Origin: an uncultured Kordia sp. | GTDB taxonomy: Bacteria > Bacteroidota > Bacteroidia > Flavobacteriales > Flavobacteriaceae | DNA: 64,000 nucleotides | Assembly (NCBI RefSeq): GCF_947489565.1 | Contig: NZ_CANLEA010000011.1 | Location: 1-64,000, forward strand | Direction: 5' to 3' | Part shown: positions 17,901 to 26,489 of the stretch, piece after piece | How the letters are laid out: the number at the start of each line of letters is the position of its first letter | How positions within the stretch are numbered: the first letter of the stretch is position 1 | Notes under the pieces: generated by a model | Databases searched by the model: none | The model's input: only the letters and a program-made list of their open reading frames with translations | Told to the model about the DNA's origin: nothing | Program-made: the position numbers and the translations under genes

Positions 17901-18204
17901 TGCTGGTTTGGCTCCTTTAATTTTGGAGGAAAGTAGACAAGCACAGTTTTTAATACCAATGGCAATTTCTATTGCCTACGGAATTGGCTTTGCAACCGTA
18001 TTAACTTTAATTGTATTGCCTATTTTCTTATCCTTTAGCAATTATGTTAAGAAAATAGGAAAATGGTTGTATTACAATAGAGATGTCACAAAAGAAGAAG
18101 TAGAGCGTGTGGTACGAGAAAAACAGCATGAATCGCATCTCTTAGAAGAAAAGCAATTACAAGAATCCGCAAAATTAGAAACCTTTGAAGCTTTTAAAGA
18201 TTAA
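14941..18204 (+). CDS. RND-family efflux transporter permease (AcrB-like)
   Basis: The 1087-residue pump shows the full RND layout. It has a first membrane helix near residues 12-30, a first periplasmic loop with YPGASPQEIEEGIVLKIED, and a helix bundle around 335-500 with the proton-relay pair in GILVDDGIVIAENI. It then has a second periplasmic loop and a second bundle with GIMVNDGLVLIGKF. A cytoplasmic Glu/Lys-rich tail ends it. It exports small molecules using the proton gradient. An intact, typical-length pump; drug, metal or lipid specificity cannot be told. Confidence 0.94.
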   Translation: MRKIIAYFIKHSVAVNIVIAFFAVFGIYGAYTLNSSFFPLVDSKNVTINVTYPGASPQEIEEGIVLKIEDNLKGLSGVERVTSTSNENSGVINIEIEKGRDIDFMLLEIKNAVDRVPSFPTGMEPLVVAKREAVRETISFAVSGKGIPLVTLKQIGRQVENDLRGIDGISQINITGYPDEEIEIAINETNLLAYDLSFTEVSNAINQASLITTGGTIKTSAEEYLIRANARSYYADELSNLVVKSDASGRIIRLKDVAEVRDQFSETPNANYFDGNLSINISITSTNTEDLISSAEKTKEYIAEFNQKYDNVQLDVVGDRSKTLVQRTELLTENAVIGMILVLIFLSLFLNTRLAFWVAFGLPVAFLGMFMLAGYFNVTINVLSLFGMIIVIGILVDDGIVIAENIYQQYEKGKSPEEAAIDGVMEVLPAIISAIVTTILAFSIFLFLDGRIGDFFGEVSIVVMLTLVVSLVEALIILPAHLAHSKALRAHNKEPKGLLPRLFSKLRYINTFGDAIMTWLRDKVYSPALKFSLKYKFLTFAFFIVFLILTQASFQGGIIRGAFFPRIASDRVTITLNMPNGTNENVTDSIISFIESKAKEVTKEINDEYIGKDDEKYLVENIIKRIGPGSSTARLEVNLLPGEERPNVITSDLVSNRIKEAVGDVIGTESLVYGSGGNFGGLPVSVSLLGNNIAELKAVKTELKEVLKGNVLLKDVTDTDPAGIKEVRLQLNESAYALGLNLRTVMTQVRSAFFGAQAQRFQRGQDEIRVWVRYDKPNRSSINNLDDMRIITPSGQRVPLKEIASYSIARGEVAINHLEGRREIQVSADIKDTKKTSATDIMAELKDEIMPEILSRYPTVTPSYEGQNRERNKLMDSLGPVGLTVLLLIYIVIAFTFRSYSQPLLLLLLIPLSLPAVAWGHWMHDFSVNILSMLGIIALIGIMVNDGLVLIGKFNNNLREGMSFDDALYEAGRARFRAIFLTSITTVAGLAPLILEESRQAQFLIPMAISIAYGIGFATVLTLIVLPIFLSFSNYVKKIGKWLYYNRDVTKEEVERVVREKQHESHLLEEKQLQESAKLETFEAFKD

Positions 18205-18214
18205 AACGAAGCAA

Positions 18215-19531
18215 ATGCATCACAGAACTTATATCACTTATATATTAGTTTTCTTCGGAATATACATGAATGCGCAAGAAATCTTAACACCAGATAATGC
18301 CATTCAGCTAACCTTAGAACATAATTACGGAATTCAAATTGCCAATAATACGGTAAAAGTTGCCGAAAATAATACCAGTATTTTAAACTCAGGATATTTA
18401 CCAACGGTGACAGGAAGTGCAGGCGCAACGTATAATTTAGACAATACAGAAGCCGAATTTTCTAATGGAAATACAACCGTTTTAAATGGTGCCGAAAGTT
18501 CACGTTACAACGCATCGGTAAACCTCAACTATACGTTATTTGATGGTTTGGGCAGATTGTATAATTACAAACGATTAAAGCAACAATATCAATTGTCGGA
18601 GTTGGAAGCACGTGAAACGATTGAAAACACATTGCTACAATTATTTTCTGTGTACTATTCGGTAGCACAACTTTCTGAAAACACCAATGCCATTAAAGAG
18701 ACTTTTGAAATTTCGAAAGAACGTTTGGTACGTTCAGAATATCAGTTTGAATATGGTCAAAACACAAAACTAGATGTGTTGAATGCCGAAGTTGATATTA
18801 ATAATGACAGTATTACGATTGTAAATACCGTGCAACAATTGATCAACGCCAAGCGCGATTTGAATGTGATTTTAGGAAATAAATTGACACAAGATTTTAA
18901 TGTAGATACGAATATTTCATTTTTGTTTCAGTTGGATAAAGAAGATTTATGGACAAAAACGCAGGCAAACAATGTTTCACTCTTGCAAGCCAATAAAAAT
19001 ATTGACATTAGTACGTTGGATATAAAATCGAATCGTTCGCAGTATTTACCAACCGTTGGATTGACGGGAAGTTACGGCTGGAATCGAAATAATAACAATG
19101 CAGCGGCATTCGTAGCTGTTTCTACCAATACAGGACTTTCTGGTGGCATTAATTTATCTTGGAATCTGTTTGATGGTGGAAGTACACTAACACGTGTAAA
19201 AAACGCTAAAATTGCCTTAGAAAATCAGCAATTGCAAAAAGAGCAGATTTTAATCGATTTAGAACGTAATTTCAACAATGCTTGGGACGATTATCAAAAT
19301 AAAGTATTGATTTTCCAATTGCAGGAAGAAAACATTAAAACTGCACAAAATAACTTTAATCGTACCAAAGAAAAGTTCAAAATAGGACAGGTGAATTCCA
19401 TTGAATTCCGACAAGCACAGCTAAACTTATTAAATGCCGAACTGAGCAGAAATCAAGCAAAATACAACGCAAAACTAGCAGAATTGGTGGTTTTACAGTT
19501 AAGTGGCGATTTGTTGAATGTGAAGTTTTGA
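18215..19531 (+). CDS. TolC-family outer membrane efflux protein
   Basis: The 438-residue protein has a signal peptide ending at IYMNAQ and two repeated outer-membrane efflux halves, each with a long coiled helix pair (for example LDVLNAEVDINNDSI and VNSIEFRQAQLNLLNAEL). The conserved LSWNLFDGG and LNYTLFDGLG turns mark the beta-barrel entry in each repeat. It forms the outer-membrane channel for the pump upstream. The frame is open back to 18185, overlapping the pump stop, but the ATG at 18215 puts the signal peptide at the N-terminus. Confidence 0.93.
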   Translation: MHHRTYITYILVFFGIYMNAQEILTPDNAIQLTLEHNYGIQIANNTVKVAENNTSILNSGYLPTVTGSAGATYNLDNTEAEFSNGNTTVLNGAESSRYNASVNLNYTLFDGLGRLYNYKRLKQQYQLSELEARETIENTLLQLFSVYYSVAQLSENTNAIKETFEISKERLVRSEYQFEYGQNTKLDVLNAEVDINNDSITIVNTVQQLINAKRDLNVILGNKLTQDFNVDTNISFLFQLDKEDLWTKTQANNVSLLQANKNIDISTLDIKSNRSQYLPTVGLTGSYGWNRNNNNAAAFVAVSTNTGLSGGINLSWNLFDGGSTLTRVKNAKIALENQQLQKEQILIDLERNFNNAWDDYQNKVLIFQLQEENIKTAQNNFNRTKEKFKIGQVNSIEFRQAQLNLLNAELSRNQAKYNAKLAELVVLQLSGDLLNVKF

Positions 19532-20054
19532 TTCTTTTTTAGACTTGGCTTTGCCTCTTAGATTGTTAGACCGCTTTGCTTTTAGAGCGGCTTCGCCTTT
19601 TGGACTTATGCTTACGCTTGTTTTTGTTTATTCGTTTTTTGTCTATTTTTCTTGAAACTTACATCAAAAATATACCTTAAAATAGAAGAAACATTGAGCG
19701 AAATTGAAATGTAATCTCGATTCTGACATTTGGAATTTGCGGAGAAGACACAACGTCACATCGAGTGGTTTTTCGTAATGAAATGGAAAAAAATTGTATC
19801 GAGATGTTCTTGTGAATTCACTTTTTCGGTATTTCAAACATCATTCTGAGCTTAAAATGAAGGATTTTTTACGTCTTTGAGAAGTTTACGACGAAGCAAC
19901 CTGTTTCTAAAGTTACAGATAGCTTCACTTCTTTCGCTATGACGAACCCAAGAAGTCTAACAATCCAACAGGCGAAGCCGAATCTAAGAGGCAAAGCCAA
20001 GTCTAAGAGCAAAGCGATCTAAAAGGCGAAGCCGAGTCTAACAGCGAAGCGCAT
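19532..20054. repeat. Repeat-filled intergenic region, no gene seen
   Basis: Word repeats at 19540-19620 (GACTTGGCTTTGCCTCTTAG, CGCTTTGCTTTTAGAG) reappear in inverted orientation at 19955-20065 (TCTAAGAGGCAAAGCC, TCTAAGAGCAAAGCG). Between them lie copy 3 of the CGTCA-ATCGAGTG repeat (19754-19806) and a degenerate copy of the GTCATT/AATGAC element at about 19850-19925. The TolC gene and the winged-helix gene converge on this block. It may act as a shared 3' boundary. Confidence 0.7.
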
Positions 20055-20924
20055 CTAACCATCTAACTCCAACTTATACCCAACGCCATGCACATTGCTT
20101 AGCTTAATATTTTCGTCGTCTTTGAGTTTTTTACGAAGTTTAGAAATATATGTATCCAAGCTTCTTCCGACAATAACACCATTGTCTTCCCATACTTTTT
20201 TGGTCAATTCGTCACGTGTAACGACTTGATTCAGGTTTTCGGAAAAAATTTGCAGCAACTCACATTCTTTTTTAGACAGATTGATTTCAGTTGCTTGTTT
20301 CACCAATTTATTTTGTGTTGGATAAAAATGGAAGCTTCCAATTGTAGCAACAGGTTCTGATGTTTCTGTACTAGTTTCGTTTGTTTTTTTCTTTCGAAAG
20401 AAGAAGAAATCCATCACAATGAAAGTCAACACAATAAAACCATATAACAAGAAAGAAATTCGTGTATACGCGGTTTTTATTTCTGTAAAGCGGATTTCTA
20501 CAGTATAACAGTTTTTGGGTAAAGAACGACTTCTACAAGGAATAATAGTACTTTCTTCAATTGCTGTCTTCTGATAACTATACCCAACTTCACCATCTTC
20601 ACATTGAATGACCTCAACAAGATAATTTGAAGGCAATTTTGCTTTTTGAAAACTATTTTCAACAATGGTTACTAAACTGTTAGGTTCAAAAGTCAATTGA
20701 CTTTTAAAAGAAAGCTCATATTTCGAATTTCTGATTTCTTTTACGGGTAAAATTAATGAGGTACTATCATTTTCAGACAATAAAAGTTTATTTCCAACAT
20801 CGCGCAATGCAATCTTTACAGTTTCAGAAAATGCTGTCTGCGCTTTGCTGGGTTTTGAAAACTGCCAAATCAGTAGCCCAATTATAATGAAAATACAATA
20901 TAAATAAATCCGTTTTTTGTTCAT
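20055..20924 (-). CDS. Membrane-anchored winged-helix transcriptional regulator
   Basis: The 289-residue protein begins MNKKRIYLYCIFIIIGLLIW (first membrane helix). About 130 residues of extracytoplasmic domain with several cysteines follow, then a second helix (FLLYGFIVLTFIVMDFFFF) and a basic KKK stop. The C-terminal third is an OmpR-type winged helix (IGSFHFYPTQNKLV, LSKKECELLQIFSENLN, GRSLDTYISKLRKKL, VHGVGYKLE). It is therefore a one-component sensor: periplasmic input, cytoplasmic DNA binding, as in ToxR/CadC but with the opposite domain order. The divergent three-gene unit at 21051 is its likely target. The start was chosen at the first membrane helix; the frame extends to 20996. Confidence 0.8.
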   Translation of the reverse strand: MNKKRIYLYCIFIIIGLLIWQFSKPSKAQTAFSETVKIALRDVGNKLLLSENDSTSLILPVKEIRNSKYELSFKSQLTFEPNSLVTIVENSFQKAKLPSNYLVEVIQCEDGEVGYSYQKTAIEESTIIPCRSRSLPKNCYTVEIRFTEIKTAYTRISFLLYGFIVLTFIVMDFFFFRKKKTNETSTETSEPVATIGSFHFYPTQNKLVKQATEINLSKKECELLQIFSENLNQVVTRDELTKKVWEDNGVIVGRSLDTYISKLRKKLKDDENIKLSNVHGVGYKLELDG

Positions 20925-21050
20925 AGCTGCTGTAAAGAACATACAATTTCGTGACTTTTTACAACTGTTGACACTTCTTTTACACTTTTTTGACACTTTT
21001 TAATACGACTCCGATCTAGTTTTACTTCGAAATCAAAAACAATCAAAAAA

Positions 21051-21554
21051 ATGAACACACTTATTCCCTGTATCATCATGCTCTTCCATATGAACTTTAC
21101 AACATACTTTGAGCAATTTTCACGAGAAGAAATCTTTCAAAAGAAAGAACCTTACGACCTACAACTTCACGTAAAACATCTAAAAGACAATACTTATCAT
21201 TTAATCGTAACGATGGAATTAGCAGAAAAAACACATTATGTGTCACCGCATTCCAAAGGTGATTATATAGGTCGTTTTTATATTGATGTTGAAGAAAATA
21301 CGCAACTAAAAGCAAAAGGTACACTTTTAGAAAATCCAACACCAAAGGAAACTTCTGATCCATGGACAGGAAATCCAGTAAGTTTTGTTCGCGAAAATAC
21401 TAGCTACCAACAGCAATTTATAGTTACCGATACCAACGATTTTACAATTAATGGCGTCATTGGTTTTGTCATAGAACCACGCTGCACCATGGAAAACGTC
21501 AAATTTTCTATTGTAAACAAATCAGGAAAACTTAGCATTCAAAAAACAAATTAA
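21051..21554 (+). CDS. Probable exported protein, DsbD N-terminal domain-like (tentative)
   Basis: The 167-residue protein has a hydrophobic N-terminus (LIPCIIMLFHM) with no clear basic start. It then has a beta-rich domain. KDNTYHLIVTMELAEKTHYV and the later TINGVIGFVIEPRCTMENV resemble the N-terminal domain of DsbD in layout, but only one Cys is in the expected place, so a thiol role is unproven. It heads a unit with the YceI and 194-residue genes, 16 bp and 9 bp apart. Confidence 0.6.
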   Translation: MNTLIPCIIMLFHMNFTTYFEQFSREEIFQKKEPYDLQLHVKHLKDNTYHLIVTMELAEKTHYVSPHSKGDYIGRFYIDVEENTQLKAKGTLLENPTPKETSDPWTGNPVSFVRENTSYQQQFIVTDTNDFTINGVIGFVIEPRCTMENVKFSIVNKSGKLSIQKTN

Positions 21555-21570
21555 TCAAACAAATACGAAG

Positions 21571-22125
21571 ATGAAAAAATTACTAGTTTACATTGCTTTT
21601 TTAGCAGTGACGCAAATATATGCACAGGAACAACTTCCGATCAATACTTCAAAAAGCGAGATCAAATGGTCCTGCGATTATAGCTTTTACTTTAACGGTC
21701 ATTATGGATACGTAAATTTTCAAGAAGGCTATTTTATTAAAACTGGAACTGTGATTACTGGCGGCCGTTTTATCATTGATCTCAATACCATTATGGCAAC
21801 CGATATGGAAGCTGAAGGCAATAAAAACTTAACGGCACATTTGAAAGATCCTGATTTTTTTGATGTGAAAAAATATCCAAAAGCAAGCTTGGTCATTACC
21901 AAAATTACCTATCACGATCCTACGCATTTTGAAGCAGAAGCCAATTTAACCATCAAAGGCATTATAAAGCCTGTAAAGTTTCAGGCGGCTCTAAATTTTG
22001 AAGAAAAAACGATGACCACTAAGTTTAAAATTGATCGTACACGTTGGGGAATTAATTATAATAGTACCATAAAAGATAGTGCAATTTCTGATGCTATTGG
22101 TTTTGAAGTACAATTAAGTTTGTAA
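21571..22125 (+). CDS. YceI-family periplasmic protein
   Basis: The 184-residue protein has a signal peptide ending at IYAQ and the YceI lipocalin-like barrel. Seen: NTSKSEIKWSCDYS at the start, GRFIIDLNTIMATDM, HLKDPDFFDVKKYPKASLVI (the signature strand), FEAEANLTIKGIIKPVKF and TRWGINYNS. YceI proteins bind polyisoprenoid-like lipids. It is in the middle of the three-gene unit divergent from the membrane winged-helix regulator. Confidence 0.9.
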   Translation: MKKLLVYIAFLAVTQIYAQEQLPINTSKSEIKWSCDYSFYFNGHYGYVNFQEGYFIKTGTVITGGRFIIDLNTIMATDMEAEGNKNLTAHLKDPDFFDVKKYPKASLVITKITYHDPTHFEAEANLTIKGIIKPVKFQAALNFEEKTMTTKFKIDRTRWGINYNSTIKDSAISDAIGFEVQLSL

Positions 22126-22134
22126 TTTGCAGTT

Positions 22135-22719
22135 ATGAAAAATATACTATACATACTCACACTTTTTTGTACAATATCTGTATTTGGGCAAGAAGACGAA
22201 GATTATACAATTCGTTTGATTCCTCCTGATGATTCTTGGCGACAAGAAGTGATTCCGATGCCTTTAGGTTTTGCGCCTCAAATTCCGGTGAATGGTATCG
22301 AGGAAGTTCTGTTTGCCAAAGGTTGGTCAACCAAAGGTGACGACACTTTTTGGACGTATGCATTTCTTTGGAATGTAAACCAAATTGAAACACTTACTAT
22401 CAATCAATTGGAATTGTATATGCAATACTATTTTGATGGTTTAATGACTGCTGTCAACAAAGATAAAGACAAGGTTGTGCCAAAAACAGAAGCATTGTTC
22501 CTCAAAAAAGAGGCTGGTTATTTTGTTGGAAAAATACAATTGTATGATGCATTTCATACCAAAGATATCATTACGCTCAACTGTACTGTAATGCAATATC
22601 AGTGTCCAAAAACGAAAAAATCAATGGTGTTATTTCATTTTTCTCCAAAGGAATTTGGACATGCTACTTGGAATAAATTACATACTGTAAAACTCAAGGA
22701 AAACCCTTGTGAAGAATAA
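22135..22719 (+). CDS. Secreted protein of unknown function
   Basis: The 194-residue product has a signal peptide (MKNILYILTLFCTISVFG). The mature part includes a WNVNQIETLTINQLELYMQY helix and a strand with two cysteines (LNCTVMQYQCPKTKK). No family is recognised. It lies 9 bp after the YceI gene and ends at a strong terminator, so it is the last gene of that unit. Confidence 0.7.
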   Translation: MKNILYILTLFCTISVFGQEDEDYTIRLIPPDDSWRQEVIPMPLGFAPQIPVNGIEEVLFAKGWSTKGDDTFWTYAFLWNVNQIETLTINQLELYMQYYFDGLMTAVNKDKDKVVPKTEALFLKKEAGYFVGKIQLYDAFHTKDIITLNCTVMQYQCPKTKKSMVLFHFSPKEFGHATWNKLHTVKLKENPCEE

Positions 22720-22740
22720 AGAAGTATTTATGATAATAAT

Positions 22741-22770
22741 AAAAACCTTTCCTGAATAGGAAAGGTTTTT
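22741..22770. terminator. Bidirectional intrinsic terminator
   Basis: AAAAACCTTTCCT pairs with AGGAAAGGTTTTT around a short GAAT loop. It has A and T runs on both sides, so it can serve both the 194-residue gene and the convergent T9SS cargo gene. Confidence 0.88.
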
Positions 22771-22798
22771 GCCAAAGAACCAACTATTAATTACTAAG

Positions 22799-24403
22799 CT
22801 AATTATGAACGATTAGTTTCTTAGTAATTTGACGTGTATCCTTACCCGAAATTTTCACAATATATATTCCAGATTTTAAGTTGGCTACATCTATTTGTGT
22901 TGTTGTAGATACTGTTGTTAACACCTTTTTCCCTAAAGTTGTATATACTTCAATTTTTAAATTTTCTTCCTTAGAAGAAGCAATACGAAACGCTCCAGAT
23001 GTTGTAGGATTGGGATATATTGCATAATTATTAGAAGCCTTTATAAATTCATCATTGCTTAGTGTCCCTGGATTTTCATATGCTCCTAAATCTAAGATGT
23101 TAAAAAATCGGAATTCACCTGTAACATCTTGTGAATAAGGTCCAGAACTTACACCTGCTGCTTCCAATAATGGAGATGTATTTTTAGGCATTAATCCGTC
23201 ATCCAAAGTTCTCCAAATATTATCAGGTCCGCGTGGATTATCAATATCAACAAATATATCAGCCGCTGTTTGCGAAGATAAATCTGTAAAATGAGCTGAA
23301 GCATCATCAACCTCATCATAAGGCGATTGTGAATCTGAAGCGTTATACGTATTACTAGAAGACGAAGTATCTAAATCACCTGAAACATCGCCAAAAGTTC
23401 CATTATTAAAAAATACAGACGCACGTACATGATTGTCTGAGTTTAAATAGTTTTCTAAATCTAATGGCGTTTTATTTTGATTTACAAAAGTTCCGTTATA
23501 TACAGTAATTTCCGAATCATCGGCTACAATGGCACTTCCACGATTAAAAGCATAATTACCATAAAACACAGGATTGTAAAAAAACACTCTACTAGAGTTT
23601 GTGATAACAACTCCGCCACCAGTTCCACCAACTCCTGAAAATAATTCAGCTCTATTACTTTCAAAAATGGCGTTGTATAGTAACGGGTTACAATTGGTCA
23701 ACAACAATCCACCACCAGCATTTACGCTAATAGCTTCATTAAAAGAAAAAGTAACATTCTCAATTACAACTCTATCTGCAAATGGCGTAACTTCTGCATT
23801 TAAAAGATAAGCGCCACCGCCTCTATTCGCTTTATTTTCTTCAATAATTAAATTTCTTAATGTCGTAAAAGCATAGGTCATATATAAGCCTGCTCCTTGA
23901 CCAGAGAAAAAAGTACGTCCGTCAAAACTAATAGTTACGCCGCCTTTTGCATTTCCATGGGTAATTGTAAAACCATCTAGCAACGCTTCTTTTGTGGTAT
24001 TTGTAATGATAATAACATGATGGCTGTTATCACTAAAATTGGCTTGATTTCCTATTTCGCCACTTAATATTGTTGGGTTTGTTACCAGGTCTCTTTCAGA
24101 CACACTCGTTTCTGTTCCTGCAAATCCACCATATAATTTTACATCTTTATTAAGATAAAAACACCAAGAACGTAAATCGCTTTGTACACTACTATCTGGA
24201 GACTCAGCAGGCTTATACGTTCCTGCAGCAACCCAAATTTCATCATTTACATTGGCAACATTTATTGCAGTTTGTAAGTTAGTATACGCATCACTCCAAG
24301 AAGTTCCATCATTAGCGCCTGTAGCATCTTCTTTTACATATATTTGACTAAAAACAATGGTAGAGCTTAAAAAACACAATAACAACAAGTAATTCTTTTT
24401 CAT
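22799..24403 (-). CDS. T9SS-sorted right-handed beta-helix protein
   Basis: The 534-residue protein has a signal peptide ending near TIVFSQ, then an Asx/Gly-rich parallel beta-helix. Its N-terminal ATGANDGTSWSDAYTNLQTA and DEIWVAAGTYKP resemble secreted pectate-lyase-like or polymorphic-outer-membrane repeats. The C-terminal about 75 residues are a type A T9SS sorting domain: YPNPTTSGAFRI, KIEVYTTLGKKV, LKSGIYIVKISGK and a final K-K-L-I-V. It is exported and attached at the cell surface by the type IX system. No catalytic residues could be assigned; an adhesin role is as likely as an enzyme. Confidence 0.88.
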   Translation of the reverse strand: MKKNYLLLLCFLSSTIVFSQIYVKEDATGANDGTSWSDAYTNLQTAINVANVNDEIWVAAGTYKPAESPDSSVQSDLRSWCFYLNKDVKLYGGFAGTETSVSERDLVTNPTILSGEIGNQANFSDNSHHVIIITNTTKEALLDGFTITHGNAKGGVTISFDGRTFFSGQGAGLYMTYAFTTLRNLIIEENKANRGGGAYLLNAEVTPFADRVVIENVTFSFNEAISVNAGGGLLLTNCNPLLYNAIFESNRAELFSGVGGTGGGVVITNSSRVFFYNPVFYGNYAFNRGSAIVADDSEITVYNGTFVNQNKTPLDLENYLNSDNHVRASVFFNNGTFGDVSGDLDTSSSSNTYNASDSQSPYDEVDDASAHFTDLSSQTAADIFVDIDNPRGPDNIWRTLDDGLMPKNTSPLLEAAGVSSGPYSQDVTGEFRFFNILDLGAYENPGTLSNDEFIKASNNYAIYPNPTTSGAFRIASSKEENLKIEVYTTLGKKVLTTVSTTTQIDVANLKSGIYIVKISGKDTRQITKKLIVHN

Positions 24404-24425
24404 TATTTCAAATTTTTAAAAATTA

Positions 24426-24926
24426 TTATTTCATGCTCTCGTAAGCTGCAAGTTGTACGTCTAATTCATTAAGATCACTATTAAAAACAGGTCTCATCTT
24501 AAAGAACCTTCCATCTTTTTGATAGTAGAATAAATAATCTTTAATTTCTTTCCCGCTAGACCCTTTCTTTTTAAAAATAACCCCAAAAACGCCATTTGAA
24601 AATTCTTTTGTTTCTATAAAATCTACAAAGTTTTTATCAGCAGAAACGGCTTCTTTTAACATCGCAAGATTGTCTGGAAATACTTTCTTAACAATTTCAG
24701 TGATGGTCACTCTTTTTGAAATGTAAAAATCGTAACGACTTAAATCGGTGTCATAATCTGCAATTTTCAAATTTTTAAATTCCATTCTCAAATCAGATTT
24801 TGGCACTGTCATTTTGATATTGTAGTTATCTAAAGTAATCTCTTCTGTTCCTGGACCACATGAAGTAGTTAGAAATGAAACTGTTAGCATTAGCGCGATT
24901 AATGACAGAAATTGTCTTGTTTTCAT
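24426..24926 (-). CDS. Lipoprotein of unknown function
   Basis: The 166-residue product has a lipoprotein signal (LTVSFLTTSC followed by GPG), so Cys23 is probably acylated. The mature domain is mixed alpha/beta with IKMTVPKSDLRMEFKNLKI and a DNLAMLKEAVSADKNF helix. No family recognised. It lies 22 bp upstream of the T9SS cargo gene on the same strand, so the pair is probably co-transcribed. Confidence 0.7.
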   Translation of the reverse strand: MKTRQFLSLIALMLTVSFLTTSCGPGTEEITLDNYNIKMTVPKSDLRMEFKNLKIADYDTDLSRYDFYISKRVTITEIVKKVFPDNLAMLKEAVSADKNFVDFIETKEFSNGVFGVIFKKKGSSGKEIKDYLFYYQKDGRFFKMRPVFNSDLNELDVQLAAYESMK

Positions 24927-25203
24927 AGTTTATCAGTTTAATTATTTACTTTTTTGAATGAATTTGTAGTGATATACGCTTGTCCTTTTTTTAAATGATT
25001 CACTACACTTTCCATACTACTATGTCACAAATAGAAAAGTGTAACCTTATTATTTTTATTTTTCTTAAATATTAATAAGTATTGTGGTTGCATTTGAAAG
25101 AATTGAAACATATTTTTACGTATAAATTGACCAAGAAACTAGCGCTATAAAAAAAGTCTTTTCTGATATCGAAATTATTGAAGTACTCCAGCATCAACCA
25201 GCG

Positions 25204-25746
25204 TTGGAGTCTCAAGTTTTAAAATACCTTTATACTACGACAGATAAGTCTTTACGAGATTTTATTATCTCTAATAATGGTGATCATACTATCGCAGACG
25301 ATATTCTTCAAGATGCTATTATTGTTTGGTATGAAAAAGTAAAAAATCAAGAATTTAAGTTACAAACCACTATATCTGGATATATATATACAGTAGGAAA
25401 GTATATTTGGTACAATAGACAACGGAAAAATAAGAAAATAATACCCTCAGAATTTGTGAATATTTCAGAAGATGAAGAAAATTTCACAGAACAAGATTTT
25501 GAATTGTTTCAGATTGACAAAACAAACTTGGTTGAGGAATTATTAGAGCAGATAGGAATCTCCTGTAAAAAAGTATTAATTGAGAGTATTTACATGAAGA
25601 TTCCCATGCAAGAAATTGCGGTGATTAATGAGTTAAAAAATGAACAAGTAGCTCGAAATAAAAAGAGTAAATGCTTAAAAAAATTACGAAAAATAATTGA
25701 AGCTTCTTCTTATTTCAAGAATGCCTTAAAACATTTAAGAACATGA
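25204..25746 (+). CDS. Sigma-70 family (ECF-like) RNA polymerase sigma factor
   Basis: The 180-residue frame starting at TTG 25204 has sigma region 2 (DHTIADDILQDAIIVWYEKV, the core-binding DxxQDxxIxxY pattern, and ISGYIYTVGKYIWYNRQRKN). It also has a region 4 helix-turn-helix (YMKIPMQEIAVINELKNEQ). The reading frame stays open upstream to 25126 with family-like residues (IIEVLQHQPALESQV), so the true protein probably starts about 20-26 residues earlier. No ATG, GTG or TTG exists there, only ATT and ATA codons. It overlaps the next gene by ATGA and is the first gene of the CHAT cassette. Confidence 0.8.
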   Translation: MESQVLKYLYTTTDKSLRDFIISNNGDHTIADDILQDAIIVWYEKVKNQEFKLQTTISGYIYTVGKYIWYNRQRKNKKIIPSEFVNISEDEENFTEQDFELFQIDKTNLVEELLEQIGISCKKVLIESIYMKIPMQEIAVINELKNEQVARNKKSKCLKKLRKIIEASSYFKNALKHLRT

Positions 25747-26468
25747 GTGCACATACCATTTCTGATAAAGAATTGATTGAAAAATTCTTGCGTGGAGAGT
25801 TACTTGATAATGAGAAACTTATTTTCAACACACGTAAAGAAGATCAGGCCTTCTTGATACTTTTGGAGGAAGCTGTCATTTCCTATCAAGGAAGATTAAA
25901 TTTAAAAGAAAAACTTAAAAATATTGGTAAAGAATTAAGCACTGAAAAACCAAAAACCAATCAAAAATCATTGTATTGGATCTCTGGAATTGCAGCTTCC
26001 ATATTGTTGCTTTTTAGTTTATATTTTCTTGTAAATCAACAAGTAAATTCTAGTGAGTTATTTGATACTTATTTTGAAGCATATCCTAACGCATATACTA
26101 CCAAAGGAACAACCGAAGATAATACGCTTTCTAAAAAAGCTTTTGACTTTTATGATGTTGCAAAATATAAAAGTGCAGCAACCGCTTTTGAAGAAATAGC
26201 TAAAAAACGTGCTTTAAATTCTTCCGAACACTTTTATTACGGCATTTCATTACTTTCTACTGATGCCATTGAAAAAGCGAAATATCAATTTAAACAAGTT
26301 ACCACCATGCATCCTTTGTATAACGAAGCACAATGGTATACATCTCTTTCCCTCATAAAACAAGACAGTTTAGCAAAAGCAAAAACTATTTTAACCCAAA
26401 CCCAATCAATATTCAGTACAAGTAGAAAAATTAATGTAAAAAACCTATTGAACGAATTACCAGAATAA
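25743..26468 (+). CDS. Single-pass membrane protein with periplasmic TPRs, candidate anti-sigma factor
   Basis: The 241-residue protein has a cytoplasmic N-terminus of about 75 residues (TISDKELIEKFLRGELLDNE), one membrane helix (LYWISGIAASILLLFSLYFLV) and a C-terminal region with TPR-like helices (AFDFYDVAKYKSAATAFEEI, FYYGISLLSTDAIEKAKYQF). The order sigma factor, then membrane protein with a cytoplasmic 'eL--fL-Ge' segment, is that of sigma/anti-sigma pairs. This role is inference; no zinc-finger HxxxCxxC is present. It overlaps the sigma gene by 4 bp and precedes the CHAT gene by 21 bp. Confidence 0.65.
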   Translation: MSAHTISDKELIEKFLRGELLDNEKLIFNTRKEDQAFLILLEEAVISYQGRLNLKEKLKNIGKELSTEKPKTNQKSLYWISGIAASILLLFSLYFLVNQQVNSSELFDTYFEAYPNAYTTKGTTEDNTLSKKAFDFYDVAKYKSAATAFEEIAKKRALNSSEHFYYGISLLSTDAIEKAKYQFKQVTTMHPLYNEAQWYTSLSLIKQDSLAKAKTILTQTQSIFSTSRKINVKNLLNELPE

Positions 26469-26489
26469 AAAATCACGATAAAATTTCGA

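Noticed and set aside
22157-24403. Opposite-strand open frames inside genes such as 22157-22393 and 23601-23810
   Set aside because: They lie wholly within well-supported genes, lack family features and show shadow codon use.
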